Source of the DNA: CAYRYU01 sp964428355
GTDB lineage: Bacteria; Muiribacteriota; Ozemobacteria; Ozemobacterales; Ozemobacteraceae
Direction: 5' to 3'
Length of the DNA stretch: 44,581 nt
Assembly (NCBI GenBank): GCA_964428355.1
Contig: CAYRYU010000056.1
Location: 1 to 44,581, forward strand
Shown: positions 33,440-43,260 of the stretch, one piece after another
Layout: every line of letters begins with the position of its first letter
Position numbering within the stretch: position 1 is the stretch's first letter
Notes under the pieces: generated by a model
Told to the model about the DNA's origin: nothing
What the model saw: the letters and a program-made list of their open reading frames with translations, nothing else
The model's database searches: none
Position numbers and translations under genes: made by a program

Positions 33440-36427
33440 ATGCCGAACCGCTTCAGAAACTTCATCCATTTCTTATTGCCTTTCGGGATGACCGTCTTTT
33501 TGATCGCCGTGATCTGGTTCTGGAACGGGCGCTATGAATCGATGCTCCAGGGGGAGCTCGAGGAACGCTGGGGGCGCAAGGCCCGGGCCATGGTCAACAT
33601 GATGAAATCGGGCTATTTCTACGATTCCCAGCTGGACCTGATGAACCATAAGCTCGAGCGCAAGCTGGCGTGGCATTTCAACCACCTTCCTCCAGGGAAG
33701 GCCCCCCGCCTGTTTCCCGACCTAGTTCGAACATGCGTCGAAAGGTCCTTTCCGTCCACACATAGACCGGAAACCCTGCAGATCTTCGGTTTCCGGGCGA
33801 AACCTGAAGGTGGATTCGAGATCCTGAAAGGGCGCGGCCTCTCCACCGAGAAGGGAAAAGCAATTACCGGGCTCTTCGAAAACCTTGCCTCCTTGAACCG
33901 TTTTCCCGACAGAATCCCCGGGGATCTGGCCAAACTGAAAAGGACTACCAAAGCGTTGTTTGGGGAATATTCCGATCCCCAGATACTGGGAGTGCAACGA
34001 AGAAGCCAGGCCACCCCCGCAACATTCGGAGGAAAGCCCGTTTTCGTCCTCTGGGACCTTGTGCGGGTCAAGCGGAGGGTTCGGGGGAAATCGGGGAAGA
34101 AGTTCAGGGAAAAGGACATCGGAGGGTACCTTCTCGTCTTTCCGCGCGTCTCGGATATGGCCCGGATGCCGTTGAGATACTGGGTGGACGAGACGTTCCG
34201 AAACCGCACATGCCCGATGGTGCCATTCCTGAGACCGTTCCAGATGAACGCTTCTTCATGGCCGACGATTTTCCCACGGTCCCAGGGGTCCTCGAGACAC
34301 CTTCCCCTCCCCCCTTCCGGAAACCCCGGGAAGGCGGGCGGGCCGGTAGACCCGCCACCCCTCGGAAAGAAGTTCGAGTTCCACGGATACTGGATGTTCA
34401 GGGATTTCTTCTCGGTAGATCTCCCCTACGAAGCATGGGTGGTCTCGAAACCCTTTCGCGCAAAGTCGCCCGTCCGTCACCTTGTCGTCGCGGTTACAGG
34501 TCTTGGAATCGGTTTCTGGATGCTCTTTTTCGCGAACATCGCCATCCTCGGAAATCCCAAGATCAGCATGAGGAACTGGTTCCTTCTACTTTTCGGGCTT
34601 GTCGGGGGAATTCCCCTCGTCACACTCCTGCTTCTGGGAAGGGCCGTGATCGACCAATCAGAATTCCGGCAGATTTCGGGACGCACCCAGGCAGCGGGCC
34701 AGTTCATCGAAGAAACCGAAGCGAAAGCCAACCGGACGATCCAGGAGTTTCTCGGGACCGTCGAGCGCGTGATTTCGCGCCCCGCATGGATCCAGTCGGT
34801 TTTCTCCCCGGCCACAGCACGGGGTGAAATGGCGGTGGACGCGCTTAATGCGGAAGCAAGGCGGCGCAACCAGCCTATCGAGTTCGTCACTTTCATCAGG
34901 CCAGGAAAAGTGCCTATCCACCGGGCTTCTGATGAAACAAGATCGAGGATGAACGTTTTTTCGAAGATCAATTCGGCTTCCTCCTGGCTCGAGAAGATTT
35001 TCGAGGACTACTTCCGTCCTCTCGATGGGCCCCTTCCCGCTTTCCACCAGTTTTCCCAAGGTTCCCGGGAATGGTCCAACATCCTCGATTCCCTGACCCC
35101 CCGGCAGAAACACGGCCTTTTCGACGGGATCCTCGAAACCGGGAGCCTTGCCCAGTCCTTCGGCGACTGGCGTGTCTTCCACGTGGGACACGCAATCGGT
35201 AACGCGTCGGGCGAAATGCTCTTCGGGTTGGTCGAAACGAATGCGCTCAAGGGATTCCAGAACAATCTCTGCCAGGCGGTCGATACCGCGAACCTGGTTC
35301 CGGGAACCAGGGTTGCGCTCGGCACACGGATCCCGGGAGGGCAGAAACCGATTTCCCCCGTCGGGGAGGCGGGTTTTTTCAGTACCCAGGATGGGAAACT
35401 CCTGAAGGCGGTCATGTCACGGTCCGCCATGACAAACTCCCAGGAACTTTCGCTTCAGGGAGATCGGTTCTTCCTGGCCCAACCATGCTCGAACCTCGGA
35501 GAGTTCATACTGGGAATGGTCGTTTCGGTGGAGGAGATCCGGAACCAGGCATGGAGGTTGAGGCTCTTCTTGAACGTTTTCGCCATCTTCCTGTTCCTTT
35601 CGATCGTCTTTCTTGCCAGGAGAATCACCGGTTACCTGATCGAACCGCTCGGAATAGTCGAGAAAGGGCTCCAGGAGGTGAGCGGAGGGAATCTCTCGGT
35701 CCGGTTCCCGGTAGCCCAGGAGGACGAACTCGGCTTGATGGCCAAAGCCTTCGAAAGGATGGTCAGTGGGCTGAAGGAGCGCCGCAAGCTGGGAAGATTC
35801 GTGTCGGGAGCGTTGGAGCGGTCCCTCTCGAATTCGAGGGATTCAACAGGTCTTCCGGGCCAGGAAAAACGGGACACCAGCCCAAATGCGGGCGCGGTTC
35901 TGGTTTCCGACATCCGGAGTTTCACCACCATTTCGGAGACCCATTCCCCCCGGCTGGTGGTCGACATGCTGAACACTCACCTCGAGGCGATGAGCCGAGA
36001 GATCACAGCGGGAGGCGGGATCATCGATCGTTTTATCGGAGACGCTGTCGTAGCCGTCTTTTTCGGTGAGCAGAGCACCGCCCTCGGGAGAGCGTTCGAT
36101 TCCGCCCGCCGGATGATGGAGTCCCACAAAACCCTCCTCGAATCCAGGATTTCAAAAGGCGAGTTCCCCTACTGGATCGGGATCGGAATCGATTACGGCC
36201 CCCTCATCGCCGGATACCTGCAGAGTCAGGGAAGGCTCGACTTCGCCCTCCTGGGAAACCCCCGTTCGAATGCCGAGACCTTCGAAGGACTCTCCAAATC
36301 GGGAAAGCATTCGAGGATTATCGTTTCCGAGAAGAGCGCGGGCGTCCTTTCGGATCGTGGAACATTCACCCGGATCCCCGGTTCATTGGGTTGGGAGTTT
36401 TGCGGAAGCCCGGAGAAAGCCGAATGA
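33440..36427 (+). CDS. Membrane class III nucleotide cyclase homologue A (metal-binding half)
   Basis: Predicted subunit of a membrane receptor cyclase, 995 residues: TM1 (about 9-28), periplasmic domain (about 320 residues), TM2 and TM3 (about 346-370 and 379-403), a second periplasmic domain (about 300 residues), TM4 (about 707-730), HAMP, and a C-terminal class III cyclase domain. Both metal Asp are present (Asp824 in VSDIRSF, Asp868 in DRFIGDAVV). The substrate and transition-state positions are lost: the adenine Lys is Arg864, the Asp/Thr position is Ala936, the Asn is Ser943 and the Arg is Thr947 (in ALLGNPRSNAET). Alone it should be inactive; the overlapping next gene supplies the missing residues. 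Start codon ATG 33440 lacks a clear ribosome-binding site. Confidence 0.85.
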   Translation: MPNRFRNFIHFLLPFGMTVFLIAVIWFWNGRYESMLQGELEERWGRKARAMVNMMKSGYFYDSQLDLMNHKLERKLAWHFNHLPPGKAPRLFPDLVRTCVERSFPSTHRPETLQIFGFRAKPEGGFEILKGRGLSTEKGKAITGLFENLASLNRFPDRIPGDLAKLKRTTKALFGEYSDPQILGVQRRSQATPATFGGKPVFVLWDLVRVKRRVRGKSGKKFREKDIGGYLLVFPRVSDMARMPLRYWVDETFRNRTCPMVPFLRPFQMNASSWPTIFPRSQGSSRHLPLPPSGNPGKAGGPVDPPPLGKKFEFHGYWMFRDFFSVDLPYEAWVVSKPFRAKSPVRHLVVAVTGLGIGFWMLFFANIAILGNPKISMRNWFLLLFGLVGGIPLVTLLLLGRAVIDQSEFRQISGRTQAAGQFIEETEAKANRTIQEFLGTVERVISRPAWIQSVFSPATARGEMAVDALNAEARRRNQPIEFVTFIRPGKVPIHRASDETRSRMNVFSKINSASSWLEKIFEDYFRPLDGPLPAFHQFSQGSREWSNILDSLTPRQKHGLFDGILETGSLAQSFGDWRVFHVGHAIGNASGEMLFGLVETNALKGFQNNLCQAVDTANLVPGTRVALGTRIPGGQKPISPVGEAGFFSTQDGKLLKAVMSRSAMTNSQELSLQGDRFFLAQPCSNLGEFILGMVVSVEEIRNQAWRLRLFLNVFAIFLFLSIVFLARRITGYLIEPLGIVEKGLQEVSGGNLSVRFPVAQEDELGLMAKAFERMVSGLKERRKLGRFVSGALERSLSNSRDSTGLPGQEKRDTSPNAGAVLVSDIRSFTTISETHSPRLVVDMLNTHLEAMSREITAGGGIIDRFIGDAVVAVFFGEQSTALGRAFDSARRMMESHKTLLESRISKGEFPYWIGIGIDYGPLIAGYLQSQGRLDFALLGNPRSNAETFEGLSKSGKHSRIIVSEKSAGVLSDRGTFTRIPGSLGWEFCGSPEKAE

Positions 36428-39400
36428 CCGCATCCAGACTGAAATGGTTCGTGCTCGCGGCATTGCTCGTTTCGGCGGCAACTCTCATCTTCAGCCGCGA
36501 AAGCTACCAGGAGTCGCTTCTTTCTGAAGCGCGGATGGATCTCGAGCGGATGATGGCCTGGCAACTGCATGAGGTTTCCACGAGAGAAACCCTCGATACA
36601 AAGATGAACGCCATCCTGTCACGCTTTAGGCAGGAGCTTTCGGGCATCGATTCCCTGGGGTCGACAACCATCGACCTTTCGCTCGAGGAAAGCTATTCGA
36701 GGATCCTCGAGCCCGTCCTTCCCGACCACCAGGTTTTCTTCTTCACCGGGTCCCCTTCAGCCATCCTCCTCGAAAAGGGTTCCAGGGATTTCGGATTTCT
36801 CCCCTTCCTGGCGGATTTCATCAGGATAGCCTGCCACGAAGACAGGTATCCCGAAGCGGAGCCTCAATCCGACCTGGTCCCTCCCCCATTTTCGAAAGAG
36901 CAGTTCGATGGAATAAGGGGAAAGATCCAGAAAGTCCTGAACGTACCATTCCCTCTTGCAAAGGCCAAACGTTCTGACGGACGCCTGATGATACTCAGGG
37001 GAGTGGAAAGGACCCTGGGATTGTATTTTTCCCTTCCAAGGGACAGGAAGGTGGGTTTTCTTGCCCTATTCGACCTCACCGCCCCAAAGACAGATTTTCT
37101 GAAGAGACTGCAGTTCTTCGGAATCCGGGACCGGGAAATCGGGCTGGCATTTCTTTCCCTGCGCTCCGGGCGCCCGGTCTTTTCCGACGGTTTTTCCCGG
37201 TTTCCGGAGCTGAGGAACCATCTCGAGCGCGAAGCATCGATCCTTCAGAATGCCGCACGAACCTCGAAGCGCTTCCACCCTTTCGATCGGAAATCCCGGT
37301 TCCGGAAATTCCGGAGCCTTGTTTCAAATGAACTTCGGGCCTTTCCAAACGACTCAGGAAACGCTCAGGAAAACGATCCTTTTTGGGGGACGAGCCTCCC
37401 GCCGTTGTTCTGGATCGACCCCAGGTTTTCTTCCCTTGCAGATGGCGATCTCCTGATAGTTGCCGAACCTCTCAGGAGGGACGCCGACTTCCGCCTCGTA
37501 GGGGTTTCGCGGATCTCGGATTTTTCCCCCATTCCCGAACAAGCGAAACTGTTCAGGGCCGCCTGGGTCGCGATCGGGGTCCTCGCATGCGGGATGATGG
37601 TCCTTCTCGGGAAAAGGCTATCGGGGATCCCAAGGATTTCCCTGAACCTCTTCCTGATGGGATCGTTTCTGACGATCTCGCTCCTGCCGTTGTCCAGCGC
37701 CGACCTGGTCCTCCGAAAGCTCCTTTTCGAAACCCATATGCAGAAGAAAGACCACGTTTCCCGGGGCTTGAGCGAAGAACTGAGCGGGATCGACGATCGG
37801 GCAAGAATGAGCCTTGCTTCCTTTTCCTCCTTCGTGATCTCGCTGAAAAACGAGGCCGACCTCAATTCCTTCATCGATCCCCCGATCCCGACAGCTAGGG
37901 AGGACCGCTTCCGATCGTTCATGGAGGGTTTCAAAAAACGGGTAAACGGGCTCCGGATCTTGATGGGAGTGGGAGCGGATTCTTTCATCGAGCTCACGAC
38001 GATGCCGGGGGGGGCGATTTCCGTCGCCACAGAACCGGACATGGTCAACCAGATCAGCACGCGGATCTTCCGGGAAATGTATTTCAAGGGCGGGACGTCG
38101 AAGGTCGAACGGCTTCCGTCTTCCATAGATGGGGACGCATTGAAGGTGGAACAGGCACTCGAAGGACTCAAGTTCGTTGCCGGGCCCCAGATCATCCTGG
38201 CAATCTTTTACTATCATGACCGGATGCTGGCCACCAGGTTTTTCCTCCACTCGGAGTTTTCACGCGGAACCCTCCTTCGGAAAAGGGGCCGGCCCGACCT
38301 GGTGCTGAACTTCAACTGGACCAACGACGAAATGGACGAGGTTTTCCTCGAGAGCGAAAGGAGTTTTCTGGCGGAGAAGAGTCTTACCTCCCGCGAGGGA
38401 ATCCTCGTCTACGGCGGATCATACTCCTTCGACCGGTTCTTCCCTTCAGATTGCCCCGCAAGCGGTTCCCAGGCTTTCCCCACCCTGCTCGAACTGGCGC
38501 GCACCGCCTACACAAAGAACAACCCTCTGAAAAAGATCCTCTTTTTGGAAAAGGGGATGGGGGTTCCAGCTCATGGGGACCAGACGACGACTGGGGGAAC
38601 CGGGGACACAACGACGGAATCTTCATCGAATCCGCTGATGGAGCCCCGAACCCGAAATGAAAGATCGCAGTATATTCTGGAGGCCCGCCCGGCAAGATCC
38701 ATCGAGATGACCCTGGCAGGGTTCAGGGAGATCGGATTCCTCTTTGGAGAACGGGGAAAAGGGGAGAATTGGGCAAATGTCGCCGTGATTCTTCTTCTCA
38801 CAGCCGCCCTCCTTCTGGGAGCATTCGTCGCCTGGTTCTATTTCCTGGCCCCAATCCAGGACATTCTCGGAAAGGTGGAATGCATCAACCGCGACGAGTT
38901 CCACGTCCGGCTGGACCAGACAAGGGCAGACGAGTTCGGAGCTATCGGGGAGGCTTTCAACAGGATGGCACAGGGTCTGGAGGAGGGGCTCTACCTGCGC
39001 CGGTTCGTCTCGGACTCAGTCCGAAAGGTTGTCAGGGACGGAACCGGGGACACAGTCGAAACCTCCGCCCGCCATGAGGAGGTAACGGTTCTCTTCTCAG
39101 GGTTGTCGGGCCTGGAGACCTTCCAGGAAAACCACTCTCCTGACCAGGTGCTCCAAACCCTCCAGAATCACCTCGAGGTCATGGACTCCGCGGTCAGGGA
39201 GGCTGGAGGAGAGATCGACAAGATCATCGGTGACAAGATAATGGTGGTTTTCCGCCACGAGGACCTGGGTGGCGCAAAAAAAGCGGGGGAAGCCGTTTTC
39301 AGGGTTTTGAAGCGGCTGGGCGGACAAAAGGGGCAAGGCATGTTCCCGCTTCCGCTATGCATCGGGGTGAATTCGGGGGCAGTCGTTTCCGGGATCCTTG

Positions 39401-39618
39401 GGGCCGCCTCCGTCAGGCTCGATCACACGGTCATCGGCGATCCCGTCAACCTCGCCGCCAGATTGGCAACCCTGGCGCAGATCGCGGGAGGTTCAGGCGT
39501 CGTGGTCTCCGCCGGAACCAAGGAGATCCTTCCCCAGGGAACGGTTTTCGAAAAACTACCTTTCAAAAGGGTCAAGGGCAAGACCCAGGAGGTCGAGGCT
39601 TTCCTCCTCTTGGCCTGA
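36424..39618 (+). CDS. Membrane class III nucleotide cyclase homologue B (substrate-binding half)
   Basis: Paralogue of the preceding protein with the same layout, 1064 residues: TM1 (about 5-22), large periplasmic domain, TM2/TM3 (about 376-399, 405-431), second periplasmic domain, TM4 (about 782-812), HAMP, cyclase domain. Here the substrate side is intact: Lys933 (IDKIIGD), Thr1002, Asn1009 and Arg1013 (TVIGDPVNLAARL). The first metal Asp is Gly893 (LFSGLSG), though Asp937 remains. The cyclase region after the first metal position is 171 residues in both proteins. Its ATG overlaps the upstream TGA by 4 bp, giving coupled synthesis of the two subunits. Confidence 0.85.
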   Translation: MTASRLKWFVLAALLVSAATLIFSRESYQESLLSEARMDLERMMAWQLHEVSTRETLDTKMNAILSRFRQELSGIDSLGSTTIDLSLEESYSRILEPVLPDHQVFFFTGSPSAILLEKGSRDFGFLPFLADFIRIACHEDRYPEAEPQSDLVPPPFSKEQFDGIRGKIQKVLNVPFPLAKAKRSDGRLMILRGVERTLGLYFSLPRDRKVGFLALFDLTAPKTDFLKRLQFFGIRDREIGLAFLSLRSGRPVFSDGFSRFPELRNHLEREASILQNAARTSKRFHPFDRKSRFRKFRSLVSNELRAFPNDSGNAQENDPFWGTSLPPLFWIDPRFSSLADGDLLIVAEPLRRDADFRLVGVSRISDFSPIPEQAKLFRAAWVAIGVLACGMMVLLGKRLSGIPRISLNLFLMGSFLTISLLPLSSADLVLRKLLFETHMQKKDHVSRGLSEELSGIDDRARMSLASFSSFVISLKNEADLNSFIDPPIPTAREDRFRSFMEGFKKRVNGLRILMGVGADSFIELTTMPGGAISVATEPDMVNQISTRIFREMYFKGGTSKVERLPSSIDGDALKVEQALEGLKFVAGPQIILAIFYYHDRMLATRFFLHSEFSRGTLLRKRGRPDLVLNFNWTNDEMDEVFLESERSFLAEKSLTSREGILVYGGSYSFDRFFPSDCPASGSQAFPTLLELARTAYTKNNPLKKILFLEKGMGVPAHGDQTTTGGTGDTTTESSSNPLMEPRTRNERSQYILEARPARSIEMTLAGFREIGFLFGERGKGENWANVAVILLLTAALLLGAFVAWFYFLAPIQDILGKVECINRDEFHVRLDQTRADEFGAIGEAFNRMAQGLEEGLYLRRFVSDSVRKVVRDGTGDTVETSARHEEVTVLFSGLSGLETFQENHSPDQVLQTLQNHLEVMDSAVREAGGEIDKIIGDKIMVVFRHEDLGGAKKAGEAVFRVLKRLGGQKGQGMFPLPLCIGVNSGAVVSGILGAASVRLDHTVIGDPVNLAARLATLAQIAGGSGVVVSAGTKEILPQGTVFEKLPFKRVKGKTQEVEAFLLLA

Positions 39619-39638
39619 ATTCCCGGACCTCTCTAAGG

Positions 39639-40181
39639 TCATTTCGAAGCCGCGGGGGCAGTGGCTTCGAAAACCTTCAGGTTTCCCCGGGCGTAGATGA
39701 CCGTGAGCTTCATGCTCGAGACCTTCCAACCCTTTTCCGTTTTCTTGAGAGTGTGGCGGTAATCTCCCCAGACTTCCCAAAGATCGGACCCGTTCTTGAT
39801 ATCCAGGATGTTCAGAGCATACCCTTTCGAGAACACTTCAGCCGAATCACCCTTGATTTCGATGATATGGTTTGACCTCATGTGGAAGCTCGATTTCCCC
39901 GGAAAAAGGCCGTTCTTCCAAGCCCCGACGAGGTCGTCGGACTTGATGTGGGCGGGAGGAGCACCGGTCAGGGAGGAAAAATCGACATCGATCTCATCGG
40001 CAAGCAGCGAACGGCACTTTTCCCAGTCCTTCGCATCGACAGTGGCGTCGACGCTGTCGACCACCCTTCTGATCTCGAGCTCGTGGGCGATCTTCGCAAC
40101 CAGATCGTCCTTTTCCCCAAAAACGGCTGTCGATGGAAGCAGGAAAGAGCAAAGTAGCAACACGAGAAAGATCCTGGCCAT
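39639..40181 (-). CDS. Exported SnoaL/NTF2-like protein
   Basis: The 180-residue protein has a signal peptide (FLVLLLCSFLLPSTAVFG) and a SnoaL-like alpha+beta barrel: KIAHELEIRRVVDSVDATV, AKDWEKCRSLLADEIDVDFS, HMRSNHIIEIKGDSAEVFSK, WGDYRHTLKKTEKGWKVSSM. Such folds often bind small ligands, but no function is assigned. AAGGAGGGTTTCTC precedes ATG 40181. Its stop is 20 bp from the convergent cyclase stop, with a small GACCT/AGGTC hairpin there. Confidence 0.78.
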   Translation of the reverse strand: MARIFLVLLLCSFLLPSTAVFGEKDDLVAKIAHELEIRRVVDSVDATVDAKDWEKCRSLLADEIDVDFSSLTGAPPAHIKSDDLVGAWKNGLFPGKSSFHMRSNHIIEIKGDSAEVFSKGYALNILDIKNGSDLWEVWGDYRHTLKKTEKGWKVSSMKLTVIYARGNLKVFEATAPAASK

Positions 40182-40243
40182 GAGAAACCCTCCTTGGTTG
40201 GTCGATTTGCACCTCGCCCCGATCGGGTTTCGGTTCCCAAGGC

Positions 40244-40249
40244 ATTATA
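40244..40249 (-). promoter_or_regulatory. Candidate -10 box of the SnoaL-like gene
   Basis: A consensus TATAAT on the minus strand about 63 bp before ATG 40181; the -35 region is a poor match. Confidence 0.45.
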
Positions 40250-40260
40250 CTCGTTTCGCC

Positions 40261-40289
40261 ATGACAGAGTGATGGTTTTGCTGTAGGAT
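40261..40289 (+). promoter_or_regulatory. Candidate promoter of the radical SAM operon
   Basis: ATGACA, a 17-bp spacer and TAGGAT, about 30 bp before ATG 40320, which has GGAAAGGGG upstream. Confidence 0.45.
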
Positions 40290-40319
40290 GTCGGGGAAAT
40301 TCTCCGGAAAGGGGCAGCC

Positions 40320-41195
40320 ATGAGAACCCTTTTTCTTCGGGGCCTTGCAGTCGTCGTTCTGGTGTTCCTCGTCATTTTTGCCGCAAGACTGGGTTATGGA
40401 TATCTTGCGTTCCCCGACCAGAGCGGGGAACAACTTTTCGCCCCGGTTGGTGGGGACGAGGGCGATTTCGAGGTCAACCGCAAGAATTACGCATCGCTGA
40501 AATGGCAGGCGAAAACCGGACTGGATCCTTCTCCCGGAACCCTCGACCAGAAATACGAGAAGATCGGTCTCCTTTCGAGCCGGACGGGTGTTTTCGACGA
40601 TGATGAGAAGAGACTTCGCGACCTCGTGGGTTCTTACTCAGCCCTGATCCAGTTCGAGCAGATGGGTGGCCTCCCGGGAAGCCGGATCCTGAAGCTCGGA
40701 ATCGGAGTCGTTCCTGCGCGATTCGACCGGTTCCTCGAGGAAGCGAAGAAAATCGGGACACTCAACTCGTTTCGGGTCCAGAAGATCGACAAGACCCACG
40801 AGTTCAAGGGGCTCCAGGTCAAGCGGACTTCCCTGGAAAAAGCCCGCGAAGCCCTCCTGGCATTGAAGGGAAAGGAAGGAAGGATCGAGGAGCTGGTCGA
40901 ACTGGAAAAGAAGATCCTGGAGATCGAAGGCGAGATCCAGTGCCTCGGGATCCAACTGGGGGATTTCGATCTGGAAAACGAGTTCTGCACCGTGAAATGC
41001 ACCCTCATGGAGGGGAGCTTCCGGACGAACCGGATTTCCCTCCTTCATCGTTCCTATGTCGCGCTCGAATGGACCGCGATGGCCTTCTTCGGCCTGTTGC
41101 TGCTGGTCTTCGGAACTTCGGTCACCCTCCTGGTTGTCATCGTTCTCATCCAGAAACTCCCGGCGGGTCCCCCCCCACCTGAAAAAGCGGGTTGA
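40320..41195 (+). CDS. DUF4349-like membrane protein
   Basis: The 291-residue protein has an N-terminal membrane segment (LAVVVLVFLVIFAARLGYGY), an outer region containing VVPARFDRFLEEAKKIGTL, a central coiled coil (about 175-215, ELVELEKKILEIEGEIQCLG) and a C-terminal membrane segment (about 252-281). This order resembles DUF4349 proteins, whose function is unknown. It is the first gene of a tight four-gene unit. Confidence 0.7.
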   Translation: MRTLFLRGLAVVVLVFLVIFAARLGYGYLAFPDQSGEQLFAPVGGDEGDFEVNRKNYASLKWQAKTGLDPSPGTLDQKYEKIGLLSSRTGVFDDDEKRLRDLVGSYSALIQFEQMGGLPGSRILKLGIGVVPARFDRFLEEAKKIGTLNSFRVQKIDKTHEFKGLQVKRTSLEKAREALLALKGKEGRIEELVELEKKILEIEGEIQCLGIQLGDFDLENEFCTVKCTLMEGSFRTNRISLLHRSYVALEWTAMAFFGLLLLVFGTSVTLLVVIVLIQKLPAGPPPPEKAG

Positions 41196-41206
41196 TCGGA
41201 AGAGGA

Positions 41207-42229
41207 ATGGAGCCTTCATTCGTTGCGAACTATCTCGGGAACCTGCTTCCCGTCCTTCGCGGGGGACAGCCCGACAGGCCTCTCATGTTCTCCTACTATG
41301 TCACGCACCGTTGCGAGCTGAACTGCGTCTACTGCTGCGACGGCGGTGGAAAGCGGTTCAGGGAGGATCCTTTCCCCGAGTTGTCCACCGCCGAAGCCCG
41401 GAATCTCATTTCTATTCTCAGGCATGCCGGTGACACGCTCGACGTGACGGGTGGAGAACCCCTCCTTCGCGACGATCTTGCGGCGATCCTTTCCCATGCC
41501 AAGAAAGAAGGGTTCCTGACGGTCCTGAACACCAAGGGAATTGGAATCGATTGCCGGCCCGACGTGCTGAAAAAGACTGATGTCCTCGTTCTCAGCCTCG
41601 ATTCCCTCGACCCCGGCCGCCTTTCGGAAATGCTGGGAGCGGGAAGGGCAACCGCCCAGAAGGTCCTGGGAGCTCTTGAACATGCTCTTTCCCGCCGGCG
41701 GAAGCTTGGTTTTCGTTTGGTCCTCAGCTCGGTGGCGACACCGGGAAACCTGGGCGACGTTGAAGCCGTTCTCGATTTCTGTCTCCGCAACAGGATCGGA
41801 TTCCAGATCTCCCCCGAGATCATCGGCACGAGGGTCAATCCCGCCCTCCGGGGCGACGCGGCTTACAGGAGGCTGGTCGCCAGGGTCAGGAGCGAAAAAG
41901 CGCGCGGTGGGCCGGTACTCGGAGTCCAGGGTTATCTCGCTGGTATCGCGCGGTTCCGCCCATTCAAGTGCATGCCGCTCCTGATGCCCGTCATCCGGCC
42001 CGATGGGAATCTCTACTATCCCTGCCTGGAGAGCAAGAATGCCCAGGTTGGAATCCTTGGCGCGGGCGGTTACCGGAAAGCCCTCGATGAAGCCCGCCGA
42101 CGGGTCCCATTCCCTTCTTCCTGCGGGGACTGCTGCCACATCTTCTGCCACATGGCTCTCTCACTGCTCCAGAGCCGCCCCCTTGCGGCTTTTCGAGAAA
42201 TGTCCCTTTGGAGGAAACTCGATGCTTGA
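41207..42229 (+). CDS. Radical SAM protein
   Basis: Iron-sulfur enzyme that uses S-adenosylmethionine to make a radical; the substrate is unknown. From ATG 41207 the protein has 340 residues with the canonical THRCELNCVYC (Cys36, 40, 43) and DVTGGEPLLRDDL. The C terminus has a Cys-rich segment (CGDCCHIFCHMA) suited to an auxiliary cluster, preceded by RPDGNLYYPCLE, as in SPASM-type members. The frame can begin at TTG 41192 overlapping the previous stop; ATG 41207 with GGAAGAGG is preferred. It overlaps the next gene by 8 bp. Confidence 0.85.
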   Translation: MEPSFVANYLGNLLPVLRGGQPDRPLMFSYYVTHRCELNCVYCCDGGGKRFREDPFPELSTAEARNLISILRHAGDTLDVTGGEPLLRDDLAAILSHAKKEGFLTVLNTKGIGIDCRPDVLKKTDVLVLSLDSLDPGRLSEMLGAGRATAQKVLGALEHALSRRRKLGFRLVLSSVATPGNLGDVEAVLDFCLRNRIGFQISPEIIGTRVNPALRGDAAYRRLVARVRSEKARGGPVLGVQGYLAGIARFRPFKCMPLLMPVIRPDGNLYYPCLESKNAQVGILGAGGYRKALDEARRRVPFPSSCGDCCHIFCHMALSLLQSRPLAAFREMSLWRKLDA

Positions 42230-43247
42230 GCCGATTTCCCGGGAACTCCATTACCAGTACCGATGTCTCCGCCTGGGCTGGGGTTTCCTTGCCCGGAGGT
42301 TCATCCACTGCAACCTGCAGATCACCTACCGATGCAATTTCCGCTGCCAGATCTGCGACTTCTGGAAAACCACGCACCGCGAGGAGGAGGAACTTACCGT
42401 TCCCCAGATCAGAACGATCGGAAGGAAGCTCAACGAGCTCGGCACCCTGATCGTTTCCCTCGCGGGCGGAGAACCGCTGATCCGGAAGGACATCTTCGAC
42501 ATCATCTCCGTCCTCAACGAGGAAAACCATTTCCCGATCCTGATCACCAACGGTTGGTTCGTCGACGAGACCGTCGCGCGCGAAATACACCGGGCGGGCC
42601 TCCAGGAGATCTCGGTCTCGATCGATTATGCCGACCCCGCCAAGCACGATGCACAGAGGGGATGCAAAGGATCGTGGGAGCGCGGGATCCGCGCACTCGA
42701 ACTGTTCAACCGCTTCCGGCCCGACCGCCGGAACAGGGTCCACATGATCACGGTCCTGATGGACGACAACCTCGAGGAAATCGAGCCTCTCATCAAGATC
42801 GCGAAGAAGCTCGGGGTGACCTACATGGTCAACCTCTACTCATGGAACCGCGGATCGAAGCGGCCGCGACTCCCCGAAGCAAGGGTGACGCGTCACCTCC
42901 TGGACCTGAAAGCCCGCTACCCGGAATTCATCACCCTCACAAGCTACGTCGAGAACCTCGACAAGGCTATTGCCGAGGGGGGAATCGGGGATTGCCAAAC
43001 GGGGCGGTTGCTCCTCAACATAAACAACCGGGGCGATGTCGCCCGCTGCACGGAGATGCTCGACCACCCAGTCGGAAACATCCTGACCGATGGAATGCCC
43101 GGGATCCGGCGGAGGCTGAGAGATATTCAGAAGCGGCAGGCGTGCTCCCAATGCTGGACATCCTGCCGGGGTTTCGCGGAGTGCATGTTCCGCCCACCCC
43201 GGATGAGACAGATCAAGGAGTTCCTCAACTCGGTCCGCTCCTACTGA
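42222..43247 (+). CDS. Radical SAM protein with C-terminal auxiliary-cluster cysteines
   Basis: Second radical SAM enzyme of the unit, 341 residues. The SAM cluster is YRCNFRCQICDFW (Cys38, 42, 45), followed by SLAGGEPLIRKDIFDII. The C terminus has a SPASM-like set: RCTEMLDHPVGN, then CSQCWTSCRGFAECMF. GGAGGAAACTCG precedes ATG 42222, which lies inside the end of the previous gene. Possible roles include cofactor, lipid or peptide modification; no substrate can be named. Confidence 0.85.
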   Translation: MLEPISRELHYQYRCLRLGWGFLARRFIHCNLQITYRCNFRCQICDFWKTTHREEEELTVPQIRTIGRKLNELGTLIVSLAGGEPLIRKDIFDIISVLNEENHFPILITNGWFVDETVAREIHRAGLQEISVSIDYADPAKHDAQRGCKGSWERGIRALELFNRFRPDRRNRVHMITVLMDDNLEEIEPLIKIAKKLGVTYMVNLYSWNRGSKRPRLPEARVTRHLLDLKARYPEFITLTSYVENLDKAIAEGGIGDCQTGRLLLNINNRGDVARCTEMLDHPVGNILTDGMPGIRRRLRDIQKRQACSQCWTSCRGFAECMFRPPRMRQIKEFLNSVRSY

Positions 43248-43260
43248 CAGGAGGTCAAAG

